64,000 nt of DNA from contig CM072870.1 of the NCBI GenBank assembly GCA_036937835.1, positions 3,742,501-3,806,500 of the forward strand. The letters are read 5' to 3'. The stretch is from Pampus argenteus. Lineage: Eukaryota > Chordata > Actinopteri > Scombriformes > Stromateidae. Position numbers and translations under genes: made by a program. Shown here one piece after another: positions 45,801 to 57,193 of the stretch; position 1 is the stretch's first letter; every line of letters begins with the position of its first letter. A model generated the notes under the pieces. The model was not told the origin of the DNA, ran no database searches, and saw only the letters and a program-made list of their open reading frames with translations.

Positions 45801-48800
45801 TACACAAATAAACCCTGCTCATTGGACACTGCACGCACTGGTCAAATACAGCCAGAGAAACTAAAAATATATAAGACGCCTTACAGTAAAGTATATCATG
45901 TTAACACACAACCTTCTCAGCCACTAAGTTACACCAAGTAAAATGTGTGAGTGTGTAAACAGGACAGCGGTTGGGGATAAAGCCTTATCACGCAGCAGCC
46001 AGGCAGGCTCGTTAGGCGGGTTGGTGACGGGATTATGAGGACAGGTAGGTCAAAACAGATCTGGACAGCGGGGCTGGGCTGCACCGGCTCATCGGAAATC
46101 CATCTTAGAGTTTGTGTGGAAAGTCTTTCTGGAGTTCTTAGTAACAAGTCTGCACCATTAAAACACCATGAACGCCTTATCTTCTAAACATTGTATCTAC
46201 TGCACAACCCAACAAACAAGCAACTATGTAAACAGGAAGTCACTGTAGCTTCACAAACAACAGTGCCGGAGCCCAAAAGAACAACATGTTCAGCTTGTTT
46301 ATACATATTCACATACATATGTAGTATTCATGCAGTGTACAGTGAGAGGGAAATATCATATGCTAGACTAACTGGCATTATGTGATCATTTAGTCCAACA
46401 TTATTGACATAACATTGTGTTCTGTGAAATATGAAGTGTCAGTTCAGATATGTCAAGCCTGTTCTATATGATGTTCTATATGACCTCTTTTAACCTCTTC
46501 AACCTAAACGGATCAGATATTGGCGAGCTAATATTAGTTCTGTCAATTGGTTCGTTCCCCCATTCATCTCTTGTCAGGCAAACACACTTAACAATATGTA
46601 TTCTAGTTCCTAATTGCACACATGCTTCCTTGAAGAGCCAAATTTGTCACAGCGACAGCATGAAATGACAGCCTTTAAACTGACCGGCTGGACTGGATGG
46701 GAACACAAACACACACGAACACACACACACACACACACACGAACACACACACGTACACACACAAACACACACACAAACACAAACAAACAAACACACACAC
46801 AAACACACACACAAACACAAACACACCCACGAACACACACACGTACACACACACAAACACAAACACACCCACGAACACACACACGAACACACACGAACAC
46901 ACACGTTGGCCTGTATGGCAACATACTATACATAGGAAACAGTAATTGAGAGAATATGTCAGCAGTAGGAGTAAAAACAGGCATTTTGCGCACTCATGCA
47001 GCTCATGAGAGTTTTAACACCTTTCTGCTTTTAAGCTTTATGATTTGCACACATTATATGTGCTATTGTTATGTACATACACTTATAAACTGCCTGCAAT
47101 TTCAAACCAAGAGCAATTCAGAAAAGGGTGACACATGTTATGTAATAAAAAAAACAAGTGATGGTGCTTGTTTTGTGGCTCTAAAATCTATTGGTGGGTG
47201 CTAAGTCTTCGTATCCTGCAGGGAGGCCCCAGCACCTTATCTATTCAGGTATGTCCAACGTGTCCTCTGTCTGTTTGCAACATTAAAATTGGGAGCCAGA
47301 TGCTCTCAATAATTTATAACTGTGGAGTCATGCCTGTGTGTTTATTCCATGCCAACTTCAGACAAAGTCTCGGCTAGAAAAGCATTATTCTTCTAAGCTA
47401 TCTCAATGAGAAACAGGCTCTGCAACACACTCACAGGAGGTACTTTGATAAATCATTATCATGCTGCTGGACCTCAGGCTAACAAGGGATCTTCAGTGGA
47501 TTTTCCCAGAACTGACTCATCTATTCCCATGTATGACCACCACTGAGTGCCAGTAAAAGTGTGCAGTAACAGCATATAGTTCCTCTCAGCACACAACCAC
47601 TTCCCCCAGTTGTTGTACTCAACAAAGGAACAGAGGTTACCCAGTAAAACAGAACATCAACAAAAAGCAATACACGGAACAATAAGCAAACTCACACTCC
47701 TCCCTGCCCGGCCCACCAAGTATCATTCTAGCATCTGCACTATCTGCAGGACAAGGAGGACGTAAACATTTACACACAGACAATGTCTCCTACATAGTGA
47801 TGCGGCACCTGCGGTTAGGGATAGGCTTGGAGCCATATCAGATTACTGAAACACCAGGGCTGTAAAGTATTCCTTTTTTTTTTACCAAGTCTGTCTTGAA
47901 ACAACAGTCAGTTGCCCAAATGAACATTGAAAAAGATTCTGTCTTATCAATTATTCCTCCTGCCCATACTGACTATAGGAAGAATCCTTCATAATGCATT
48001 TACAATGTAAGTGATGGAAGCCAAAGGTTTATCTGACACTTCCGGTAAACAAAATGAGTCAAGTAGATATCTTTTAGTCCTTTTAGCAGCTCTGGCTCTT
48101 ATCATTATGTTTATTGTTTTTTTTTATTTATATTTGTTATTTACTTTTATATTTGTTTATTTCGGTATTTTAAGCCCGTTCAGCACCTTTGCAGGGCTTA
48201 ACACTAATTTTTAAAAGTCCAACATTCTAAGTTTTTTTTTTATTCTATAATAAATATAGTTTAATAACTTTGTTTCAGTAACTTGCATCACCTCATTCTA
48301 TATTAAACAGTAAACACCACTGCACCTTCACAGTTTAACATTCAGTTTAATTCGTTTTGAGTTCATATGGACATCATATTTATAATCTGCTTCAACATTT
48401 TCTCCACTGTCACAGACACTGTATCATTGTGTCCCAACAGGACATCCTTAAGTTTAATATTTTGAGTAATTAACATATTATGCAGTTATACATCAGCAAG
48501 TTAATTTGCTTCACCATCGTCTCTAAAACAGATGCCTGTGCAGCGTTGCATGGTTCACTGAGAGACTTCCTACTGTAACAGCAATATTTAAATATCACTA
48601 ATCCAATATATATATATTAAAAATATATATTTTGGGGTGCAGGATTTTCTGTTTGCTATCCCTAGTTTTTATATGTTAAAAGGTGGTTGCCACTGATGGT
48701 AACCAAAGGCTTAGAGATGGTTGCCAATGACAACTGTCTGGGATTGTTTTAAATGTGCTATACAAATACATTTTGACTTCGCTTTTTATTACCATATTTC

Positions 48801-49625
48801 CACCACAGCTCAACAGGAAACACAAAGACTGTAAATGTGTCAGATAGCACATGAGGAGGAATGATTACACTCACTGTTCATATGGCTGTGGTTACAGACA
48901 GAATTGAAAAATTGTGAACTCGCCCTTTAAGAAGTGTGTCTATTGCAGAAATGACACAACACACCGGGACAGTCCGAGCAGAGTTCAGTGTCCTATGATT
49001 ATAAAAATTAGTTTCAGTCTTTTTCACCAACACAATTATACACTACTAATCAGGAAACTCGATGAAACTCGGCGTGTTTGTATGTTCAATACAAACACAC
49101 GTAACACCGCAACTGCAGCATGTATCCAATTCATGGACTGAACCTGCCTGTGATGCCTTAATAGAAGCCCTGACATTAACATCAGCAGAGATGACCAGTC
49201 TTCATTCATTCACAAGTCAGCTGTGCAATGATACTTTAAAGGCATATCATCCATACATTCAACACAACGGGACAGTATTTAAGTTATACTTTGATTCATT
49301 TGCCTTTGAGAGACGCATTTTGCTTTTTATCAATGCCAAACAACCAATGCTAGCTGGACATCATGGCCCGGGGAGGACCACTTAGCTGCCAGCTACTTAG
49401 CTTTATTAGCTTGCTAAATGGAGCTAATCCATACATAATCACATCAACTGTTACCTTGTAAAGCAGTTAAAGCTAGTGTTAGGTGTTACCGTAAACCTCT
49501 GTTGACTGACCTATTCCAGGGGCCACATAAATGAAGTAGAGACAAGTGGTGGACATGGAGAAGAAGAATATGAAGGCCAGAAACGATCGGTTGGACATTC
49601 GCAGCAGCCGCCTCCAGTTCACCAT
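39820..49625 (-). CDS. b4galt6: Beta-1,4-galactosyltransferase 6 (lactosylceramide synthase)
   Basis: Nine coding exons on the minus strand: 49511-49625, 43531-43647, 43034-43147, 41741-41865, 41532-41648, 41196-41383, 40959-41081, 40223-40324, 39820-39967. They sum to 1149 nt, 382 aa, exactly the human B4GALT6 length. It is a type II Golgi enzyme that transfers galactose from UDP-galactose to glucosylceramide. The cytoplasmic start MVNWRRLLRMSNRS is followed by a signal anchor (FLAFIFFFSMSTTCLYFIYV). The catalytic domain shows FNRAMLFNVGF, the metal-binding DVD (228-230) in IFHDVDHIPENDRNYYGCG, and WGWGGEDDD (288-296). The end PELAPIADY resembles B4GALT6 rather than B4GALT5. Several Asn-X-Ser/Thr sites lie in the stem. 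Intron 1 is about 5.9 kb. The ttr neighbour agrees with human gene order. Confidence 0.96.
42040..42360. repeat. GCTGCAAC-type fish interspersed repeat in b4galt6 intron 3
   Basis: It runs from GCCTGCAACATACAATTATT to AATGTTGAAGCTCT, with TCAATTAATC and GATTAAATCGATTATCAA blocks near the two ends that are inverted relatives. The core TTCACATTTCAGAAGCTGAA is widespread in teleosts. It is a non-coding, probably non-autonomous element. Confidence 0.6.
42485..42895. repeat. ATAAGGCGCAC-type inverted-repeat element with internal 17-bp repeats
   Basis: The right end (GTCTTATAATCCAGTGCGCC, CCGAAAAATATGGTAT) is the inverse of the common CCATATTTTTCGG... terminus of a fish and vertebrate MITE-like family. 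The left end (CTATAAGACGCATCTAAAAT) is a decayed partner. At 42725-42792 the 17-bp unit GTCTTATAATCAGATGT is repeated four times. Confidence 0.55.
43648..49510 (-). other. b4galt6 intron 1
   Basis: No exon-like block is recognisable in this 5.9-kb intron. It contains the GAACACACAC minisatellite at 46700-46905 and AT-rich sequence. Short open frames within it have no protein features. Confidence 0.6.
46700..46905 (+). repeat. Compound CA/GAACACACAC minisatellite
   Basis: Imperfect ACACACACGAACAC and ACAAACAC variants are interspersed with CA runs over about 200 bases. The long open frames across it on both strands come from the repeat alone. Confidence 0.92.
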
Positions 49626-50340
49626 TTTGGCTTAGGCCCGCTTCTCTTTCGCAGTTATGAATCCCATAAAAATACTCTTTGGAGTTAAAAAGTCCTCGAA
49701 TTGACAGACGACGATGTCAATGGTGTGGTCATGGAAAACACTGAACGTCCAAAGCCAGAGATACAGCGCGGAAAAGGCTAAAGCTAGCGGTGCTAGCTGG
49801 CCTGCTCTCCCGTGCCAAGAAATTTCCAGATGGAAGCAGCCCGTACTGTAATATCAGGCGACGGAGAGCCGCATACAACACCGCCGGTCGGGCATATTGA
49901 AACCGTCACACTACGGACAACGAGCTTGTCAGTAATACTACTTAAGAATACTTCTGGTAGTCCTCCATGGTTACGGTGTCGCCGGCGATGCTTTTATCGC
50001 CAGCATTGAAGGATGGTCATTTAAGGGGGCAGGACCGCTCTGCCTTCACCCACACAGTCTACTCTCCACCGGGGCGATGTTTCCAACACAGTCGGTGCAC
50101 TACTTGATCAACCCGCGCACACAGTAGTCCAGTCATGCCACCGGATATGTGCACACACAACAGACATATGTGCACAACGATATCTGAGAAATAAACACAA
50201 TACAAGATATATGAGGTTTGGTTCCTTTTCTCTTTCTGCTGGTACTGCAGACACCGTTTCCGGTGGGTGTAACCGCCCCCCCCCCCCTCAACCTTCGTGT
50301 TGCTATGGAAACCCGTGTGCGCGGTGCAAGGCAGTCTTCT
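49626..50340 (-). promoter_or_regulatory. Likely b4galt6 5' UTR and CpG-rich promoter region
   Basis: The sequence upstream of the ATG is locally richer in CG (GCGACGGAGAGCC, CCGCCGGTCGG, GGTGTCGCCGGCGATG) than the AT-rich surroundings. No TATA box is evident. A 13-base C run lies at about 50275-50288. Confidence 0.45.
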
Positions 50341-50399
50341 TGTAGCGCCTTATTTTCCTGCGCGCCTTTTCTCAGCCATACATTTGAAAATGTAAGAAG

Positions 50400-51055
50400 C
50401 GAGAGCAACATTTAAATTCAAGTGCGAACTGCAAAACGTTTGCATTTAGAACCGAGATCCCCTCCAGACATGTTGTAAGATGTATATACCATAATCTACT
50501 TTGAATAATAATGTGTCTAATATGGTTTTTCAAAAAAAAAAGTTAAATTATCTTGCTGAAATCCATAAAATGTCATTCAGAAAAAAAATCTATAATCTAC
50601 AAATATGTAAATATATTTAATTACAAAAGTTTAACTGATGTCCCTTACTGTAAAGTTTATTCTCAGTGTATATGCACCAGATGCTTCAATTGTAAATTAA
50701 ATTATATCACAATTGGCTTCCAAACTAGCTGCGATGTCACAAATCATGCTCATAGGCCCATCCCTCAAAATTGTATTTCCAATGAGCACAGAGAAACTTT
50801 CCCACTTTCAGAAGATCAGTGTGAAAACAGCCTTCTAGCATCAAACTCTGCACATACATCATCCTGTACAGTGAAGTACAGTTAATGTATCAATATATCG
50901 ATAAATGAATTGCATTTTTCTGAGACTGAAGCTTATAATGAATATTTATTTATGTAAAATCATCAAATGAATGTAGAATAAACATAGAGAAAGTCTATTT
51001 AAATTCATTAATTTTATTGGCTTAAGGTGCACATATGCACAGTGCAAATACACAA
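50400..51055. other. Intergenic AT-rich sequence
   Basis: I see no gene or recognisable repeat here. Confidence 0.4.
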
Positions 51056-51059
51056 AAGC

Positions 51060-51400
51060 CAGAATGAGGACATATGCTGAACGTTTTTCACTCCATAACA
51101 ATCATTCACTTCTTCAGACTCAGCCAGTTACTGAGGCAGACCAGTTTGTTTATCAGGAGTCAAAGAAGCTCGCTTCTTTTGAATGTTGTGGCCTGAGAGT
51201 GAAAACAGCCTCTCACCAGTCACTGTGGTTGCAGGAGTTGATGGGTACCTGTCAGTGCCGACTGTGGTCAACTCCTCCTTGATTTTCCATTCGTTTGCAA
51301 CATACAGAAAATGGTTAGCACATGCCTCAACATGTCGTTCCTCGGTTTTACTCACAGTAAGTGCAAACGCCTGCAGAGTCCAGTCGTGATCAACGTCATG
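51060..51400 (-). pseudogene. hAT transposase C-terminal remnant
   Basis: The minus strand reads DRYPSTPATTVTGERLFSLS, then GHNIQKKRASLTPD, the signature end of Tam3/ZBED1-type hAT transposases. Only about 60 residues are left; no ends or target duplication were found. Confidence 0.65.
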
Positions 51401-53140
51401 TGCTGTGACGACTGGCGAGGACCCGTGGAGGTGATTTCAGCAGGGAGCTTTCAGGTGATATGTTAAAGTTGTGTTACTTAAATTCGCCTTTGCAAATTGC
51501 CTTGCTTTTGTCCAACGAGCCATCAGGCAACTTTTTAAAATGGAAATTTCCCCCTAAAAGTCCGTTTAAAAGTCTCCTTTAGCTAGCATAGATGTTTGCC
51601 CGCGCATGTGAACAAAAGTTCTGTGTCATCTTCATTTTTTTAACGCGCCAAAATAAAAAAATTTAACAGCATTAAAATATATTATTATTGTTATTATGTA
51701 CACAGCCCAATCACCTACCTTAGGTATACATTGTTACTGGCTACATAGCCTCGTCTATTATAATAAATCTATAATGTATCGTCACTTTAAGCCCTCCGAG
51801 ACAAATGTATTTTGTGACTTTGGGCTATACAAATGATGTGTTTTGACTTATTGCTGTTGTGCAAGCACAACACAATTGCAATTGTATCAACTACAAATGG
51901 TGGATTTGTATACCCATGGATGATTGTTAGGTGACCACAAGTCACTGTGATGTTGAGTTCTATCAAGAACCGGCGGAACCAGCAACAAACAAGGGAATCG
52001 TAAATTTATTCTCAAGTTAAGATAAATATAATAACTTTTAGGCTTTTACACACCAAAAAAAAAACTCTTTAACACCAAGAGTGACACGAATTATCATGCT
52101 CCATGCATTCCACAGAAAATGAAAAGTTTGCATTTGGTGAGGCTTTTCACTAGAGGGCTGATATTCCCTCACTCACTACGGTGGGCAGAGAAATAAAATC
52201 AAGTACAAACACTGTTGATTTCATCCCATGGAGCCAACATGAGAACTATTTTGGTTCAGTAAATGTCTGCTATCAGTCAGCCTCTTGAAGACAGTTTAGC
52301 CTGCCGCTGTCCTCTCAGCTCCCAAAGAGCTGCGGCTGACAGCTGCTTTTCAGGACAGAGACGCTGTTCAAGATCATCACTGGATGGGAATTATGATGTA
52401 GATGAGCAATGAGTTATTATTTTATTTGCTGGCATGTTTTTATCTGCAACCGAAATCTGCAGACATCAAACTAGCTGAAGAAAAAACTAAATCTGCACCT
52501 TGAACTAGAAAACCTCAGATTCGGTGTGGATAGGCTCATACAGATAGATTGGTTCGAATCTTTTTGACTGACGTGCAATTTACTCACACAAATTATTTGT
52601 GTTTGGTCTGAAAAGTCCTTTAGTTAGATGAGTCAGTCAGGAATACAGTGTGTGTATGAGTGAAGTGTGTGTGTGTGTGTGTGTGTGTGTGAGTCGGTGC
52701 AACAAAACACAAAACCCTAACCATCTGGTTGCTGGAGGCCTGGGAGGAAGAGAAGAGAAAGAGATTAACAAGGAAGCCATTCAAATAGGCTGAGGCCTAA
52801 ACTATCCAGGTGTAGATAGTTACCTGACACCCTCTCCAACCCCACCCATTGGCTAGTAAGCAAGGAAGTCAAACCAACCTCATAAGCAGAAGGCAGATAG
52901 AGGGATATCGCATTCTCTTTCAAACATTAATTTCGGTTTCTAATATGGAACGTGCTGTCTCACTGTTATACTCGTACGCCTCTATATTAGTGGACTTCAC
53001 TATTATTTTCATGGGAGCCACATTGGCAGGACACTTCTATTGTGTGTCTGGAGCTACTCTCCTCCGTTATAAAAGGGGTTGAAGCAGCATCACTGCTCAT
53101 TTAAACTCAGAAAGCAACAGTCTCTCATGTTACACCTTCC
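51400..53140. other. Intergenic sequence with a GT microsatellite
   Basis: No gene is recognisable. A (GT)n run of about 13 units lies at 52665-52690. Confidence 0.4.
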
Positions 53141-53218
53141 ACTTCTGTCTCCTCCCCCACCTAGATGCTGCACTCAATTCAATTCACTTCTCTGCCCTCC
53201 AGACTTCCTCATACAACA

Positions 53219-53551
53219 CTACAGTTCCTCTCTGGGCATTCTGTCATAAGCTTTCTGTAGTCTGTAGTCATTGAGGCTGTCTATGGCAGTTTTCTTGGGG
53301 ATGATGGTGGAGGCCTTCAGACATGTGGGGACAGTGGCATGTGACAGGGACAAGTTGAAAAGCTTGGTGAGGATCCCGGCTAGTTGGTCGGCACATGCTT
53401 TTATCACTGCCCCCGGGATACCATCCGGGCCAGCAGCTTTCCTGGGGTTCGCTGCTTGCAGGTTCTTCCTCACCTCATGCTCCTGGAGAGAGACAGCCGG
53501 GGTGCTGGAGTCAGGAGGGAGCAGTGGCCGCAGGTGTGTAGAGGTAGTCAT
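53219..53551 (-). pseudogene. Non-LTR retrotransposon reverse-transcriptase fragment
   Basis: The minus-strand frame has EVRKNLQAANPRKAAGPDGI, PGAVIKACADQLAG, IFNLSLS-type FNLSLSHATVPTCLK and STIIPKKTAIDSLNDYR, an N-terminal RT block of fish LINEs. It then jumps to LQKAYDRMPREEL, a motif normally found further along in a different LINE subtype. The joint means an internal deletion or a chimaera of two elements. Confidence 0.7.
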
Positions 53552-53615
53552 CTCAAACCTGGCAAAGAAAATGTGGGAGCGGGGCGGCCCTTGTAGTTGG
53601 TTAGGGCCTGGGTTA

Positions 53616-56597
53616 GGAGGAGAACCGGCGAGAAATTAACTACGAGATGCGTGGTATACTATACAATATAAAAGAGGTGAATATTTAAAACTGTTTTCGC
53701 TTAAGACACACCAGCCGAATTTAAAATAGTCTATATACACGTGTGGGTAGGTAACCTATACTAATGGTGCACCAAGTAAAATTACCGTCTGATGGCGTTC
53801 AGTCCCGGCATCTACCGTTGTCAACTTCCAGGTACAGATGCCGTCACTCGAAGGTAGGAGGGGGTCTCTCGTCATGCCCCGGGGTCGATGGTGTGTAGCT
53901 GCTTCGCCGACCACATCCAGGAAGTATCTAAAAATCACACAAGAATGCCACAGCCAGTCGGGTGCCCACACGACACACTAACCATCGCATAATGGCACAA
54001 TCCCTCCAGAGCGTTACTATATCCCAACAGTATTTACACGCCTCTGCCACCGTACATAGGTCGCGTTGTAACGCTCCGGATCGCTCTAAGCGGCTGTGGT
54101 TCCCGCTGTCTCGCCTCGCGTCGGAGTGTCGTCTGCCCCTTTACTTACTCTCCCGCACTTCTCTCTTGCTGCCCATTGGTCGACAGACGCCTGTGGAGGA
54201 GAACCGGCGAAAAATGAACCACAAGATGCGTGGTATACTATACAATATTATTATATTGTTAAAATACAATATAAAAGAGATGAATATTTAAAACTGTTTT
54301 CGAGTAAGACACACCAGCCGAATTTAAAATAGTCTATATACACGCATGGGTAGGTAACTTATACTAATGGTGCAGTGAGTAAAATGGCCACCTGATGGCG
54401 TTCAGTCCCGGCGGCTACCGCCGTCAACTTCCTGGTACAGATGCGGTCACTCCAAGGTAGGAGGGGGTCTCTCGTCATGCCCCGGGGTCGATAGTACGTA
54501 GCTGCTTCGCCGACCACATCCAGGAAGTATCTAAAAAACACAAGAACGCCACAGCCAGTCGGGTGCCCACACGACACACTAACGATCGCATAACGGCACA
54601 ATCCCTCCAGAGCGTTACTATATCCCAACAGTACTTACACGCCTCTGCCACCGTACATAGGTCGCGTTGTAACGCTCCGGATCGCTCTAAGCGGCTGTGG
54701 TTCCCGCTGTCTCGCCTCGCGTCTCACTCCGATCCTTGACTCCCGCTGTCTACTCTCTCCACGTCCGAGTGTCTTCTGCCCCTTTACTTCCTCTCCCGCA
54801 CTTCTCTCTTGCTGCCCATTGGTCGACAGATGCCTGTGGAGGAGAACCGGCGAAAAATGAACCACAAGATGCGTGGTATACTATACAATATTATTATATT
54901 GTTAAAATACAATATAAAAGAGGTGAATATTTAGAACTGTTTTCCATTAAGACACACCAGCCGAATTTAAAATAGTCTATATACACGCGTGGGTAGGTAA
55001 CCTATACTAATGGTGCAGTGAGTAAAATGGCCACCTGATGGCGTTCAGTCCCGACATCTACTGCCGTCAACTTCCTGGTACAGATGCGGTCACTCCAAGG
55101 TAGGTGGGGGTCTCTCGTCGCGCCCCGCGGTCGATAGTACGTAGCTGCTTCGCCGACCACATCCAGGAAGTATCTAAAAAACACAACGCACAATCCCTCC
55201 AGAGCGTTACTATATCCCAACAGTACTTACACGGCTCTGCCACTGTACGTAGGTCGCGCTCCGAATCACTCTAAGCGGCTGTGGTTCCCGCTGTCTCGCC
55301 TCGCATCTCACTCCGATCCTCGACTCCCGCTGTCTACTCTCTCCACGTCCGAGTGTCGTCTGCCCCTTTACTTCCTCTCCCGCACTTCTCTCTTGCTGCC
55401 CATTGGTTGACGGACGCCTGTGGAGGAGAACCGGCGAGAAATTAACTACGAGATGCGTGGTATACTATACAATATAAAAGAGGTGAATATTTAAAACTGT
55501 TTTCGCTTAAGACACACCAGCCGAATTTAAAATAGTCTATATACACGTGTGGGTAGGTAACCTATACTAATGGTGCACCAAGTAAAATTACCGTCTGATG
55601 GTGTTCAGTCCCGGCATCTACCGTTGTCAACTTCCAGGTACAGATGCCGTCACTCGAAGGTAGGAGGGGGTCTCTCGTCATGCCCCGGGGTCGATAGTAC
55701 GTAGCTGCTTCGCCGACCACATCCAGGAAGTATCTAAAAAACACAAGAACGCCACAGCCAGTCAGGTGCCCACACGACACACTAACGATCGCATAACGGC
55801 ACAATCCCTCCAGAGCGTTACTATATCCCAACAGTATTTACACGCCTCTGCCACCGTACATAGGTCGCGTTGTAACGCTCCGGATCGCTCTAAGCGGCTG
55901 TGGTTCCCGCTGTCTCGCCTCGCGTCGGAGTGTCGTCTGCCCCTTTACTTACTCTCCCGCACTTCTCTCTTGCTGCCCATTGGTCGACAGACGCCTGTGG
56001 AGGAGAACCGGCGAAAAATGAACCACAAGATGCGTGGTATACTATACAATATTATTATATTGTTAAAATACAATATAAAAGAGATGAATATTTAGAACTG
56101 TTTTCCATTAAGACACACCAGCCGAATTTAAAATAGTCTATATACACGTGTGGGTAGGTAACCTATACTAATGGTGCAGTGAGTAAAATGGCCACCTGAT
56201 GGCGTTCAGTCCCGACATCTACTGCCGTCAACTTCCTGGTACAGATGCGGTCACTCCAAGGTAGGAGGGGGTCTCTCGTCGCGCCCCGCGGTCGATAGTA
56301 CGTAGCTGCTTCGCCGACCACATCCAGGAAGTATCTAAAAAACACAACGCACAATCCCTCCAGAGCGTTACTATATCCCAACAGTACTTACACGGCTCTG
56401 CCACTGTACGTAGGTCGCGCTCCGAATCGCTCTAAGCGGCTGTGGTTCCCGCTGTCTCGCCTCGCATCTCACTCCGATCCTCGACTCCCGCTGCCTCCTC
56501 TCTGCGCGTCCGAGTGTCGTCTGCCCCTTTACTTCCTCTCCCGCACTTCTCTCTTGCTGCCCATTGGTCGATGGACGTCTGTGGAGGAGAACCGGCG
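53616..56597. repeat. Tandem array of five ~580-640-bp units with mosaic modules
   Basis: The anchor GGAGGAGAACCGGCG recurs at 53616, 54195, 54838, 55422, 55999 and 56583, giving units of 579, 643, 584, 577 and 584 bp. Each unit has an AT-rich part (AATATAAAAGAGGTG, GACACACCAGCCGAATTTAA) and a GC-rich part (GTAGCTGCTTCGCCGACCAC, TAAGCGGCTGTGGTTCCCGC, GCCCATTGGTCGAC). Two modules vary. Module 1, about 50 bp (GCCACAGCCAGTC..GATCGCATAA), is in units 1, 2 and 4. Module 2, about 45-60 bp (TCTCACTCCGATCC...), is in units 2, 3 and 5. So the order is A-B-C-A-C and unit 2 carries both. Short open frames recur but show no known domain. The repeat is not a known rDNA, tRNA or CRISPR unit. It lies between LINE debris and the 3' end of the Pim-like gene. 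Confidence 0.9.
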
Positions 56598-57193
56598 GGG
56601 CCTCACAGGTGTGGTGGCTTAGTATTAAAAAGGTGTGTTCACAGCAGTACGAATTAAAATCACAAGCTCGCAAATTACAAACAGTGTAGGTTTTGACTGG
56701 GGGTAAAGGAAATAGATGGGGATGTCCAGGATAGAGGAGCAGACTCTGAAGGGTGTGGTTAGGTGTAGGGTGGGGTTATTAGTCTGGAATGTAGGCAATA
56801 AAACAGTAATGTTTAACTTGGTGGAAGTCCAATAAATGTTTCATTTTTTTCCAACATTAAATATTAATTGCTTTCATTTCTGTTTGTCTGTTTTTAATGC
56901 CAGTTTAGAAAGAAAGAAGTAAAAAAAAAAAAGAAGTTCTTTAGTAGGCTAATGAAAAATATGTTTTAATCATATAATGTCACATTTTCTTGTTTCTTGT
57001 TTGGTATCGGCACCGAATTAACAATTTCTAATTTGCTGCTGTTCGTGATCAATAACTAATTAAACTGTTACTGTCAAATTTCTAACCACTCTTGATATTC
57101 CAACTGTCCAGTTAAATCAAATGTGTTATTTGGTCCATTTGATAATAAATAGGGGGGGGCTGCTTGTGGCTGCTTTCTCAAACAGTGTGTTAC

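Noticed and set aside
46610..46993. Long open frames on both strands (up to 127 codons)
   Set aside because: They come from CA/GAACACACAC repeats and have no protein features.
48011..48214. 67-codon frame with a hydrophobic stretch
   Set aside because: The hydrophobic part comes from a T-rich tract in b4galt6 intron 1; there are no splice or coding signs.
53756..56381. Recurrent minus-strand frames of 71-89 codons in the tandem array
   Set aside because: They recur only because the unit repeats; lengths vary with module content and no domain or coding bias is visible.
53616..56597. CRISPR array or ribosomal repeat
   Set aside because: Units are about 580 bp and contiguous, in a vertebrate genome, with no short repeat-spacer pattern and no rRNA sequence.
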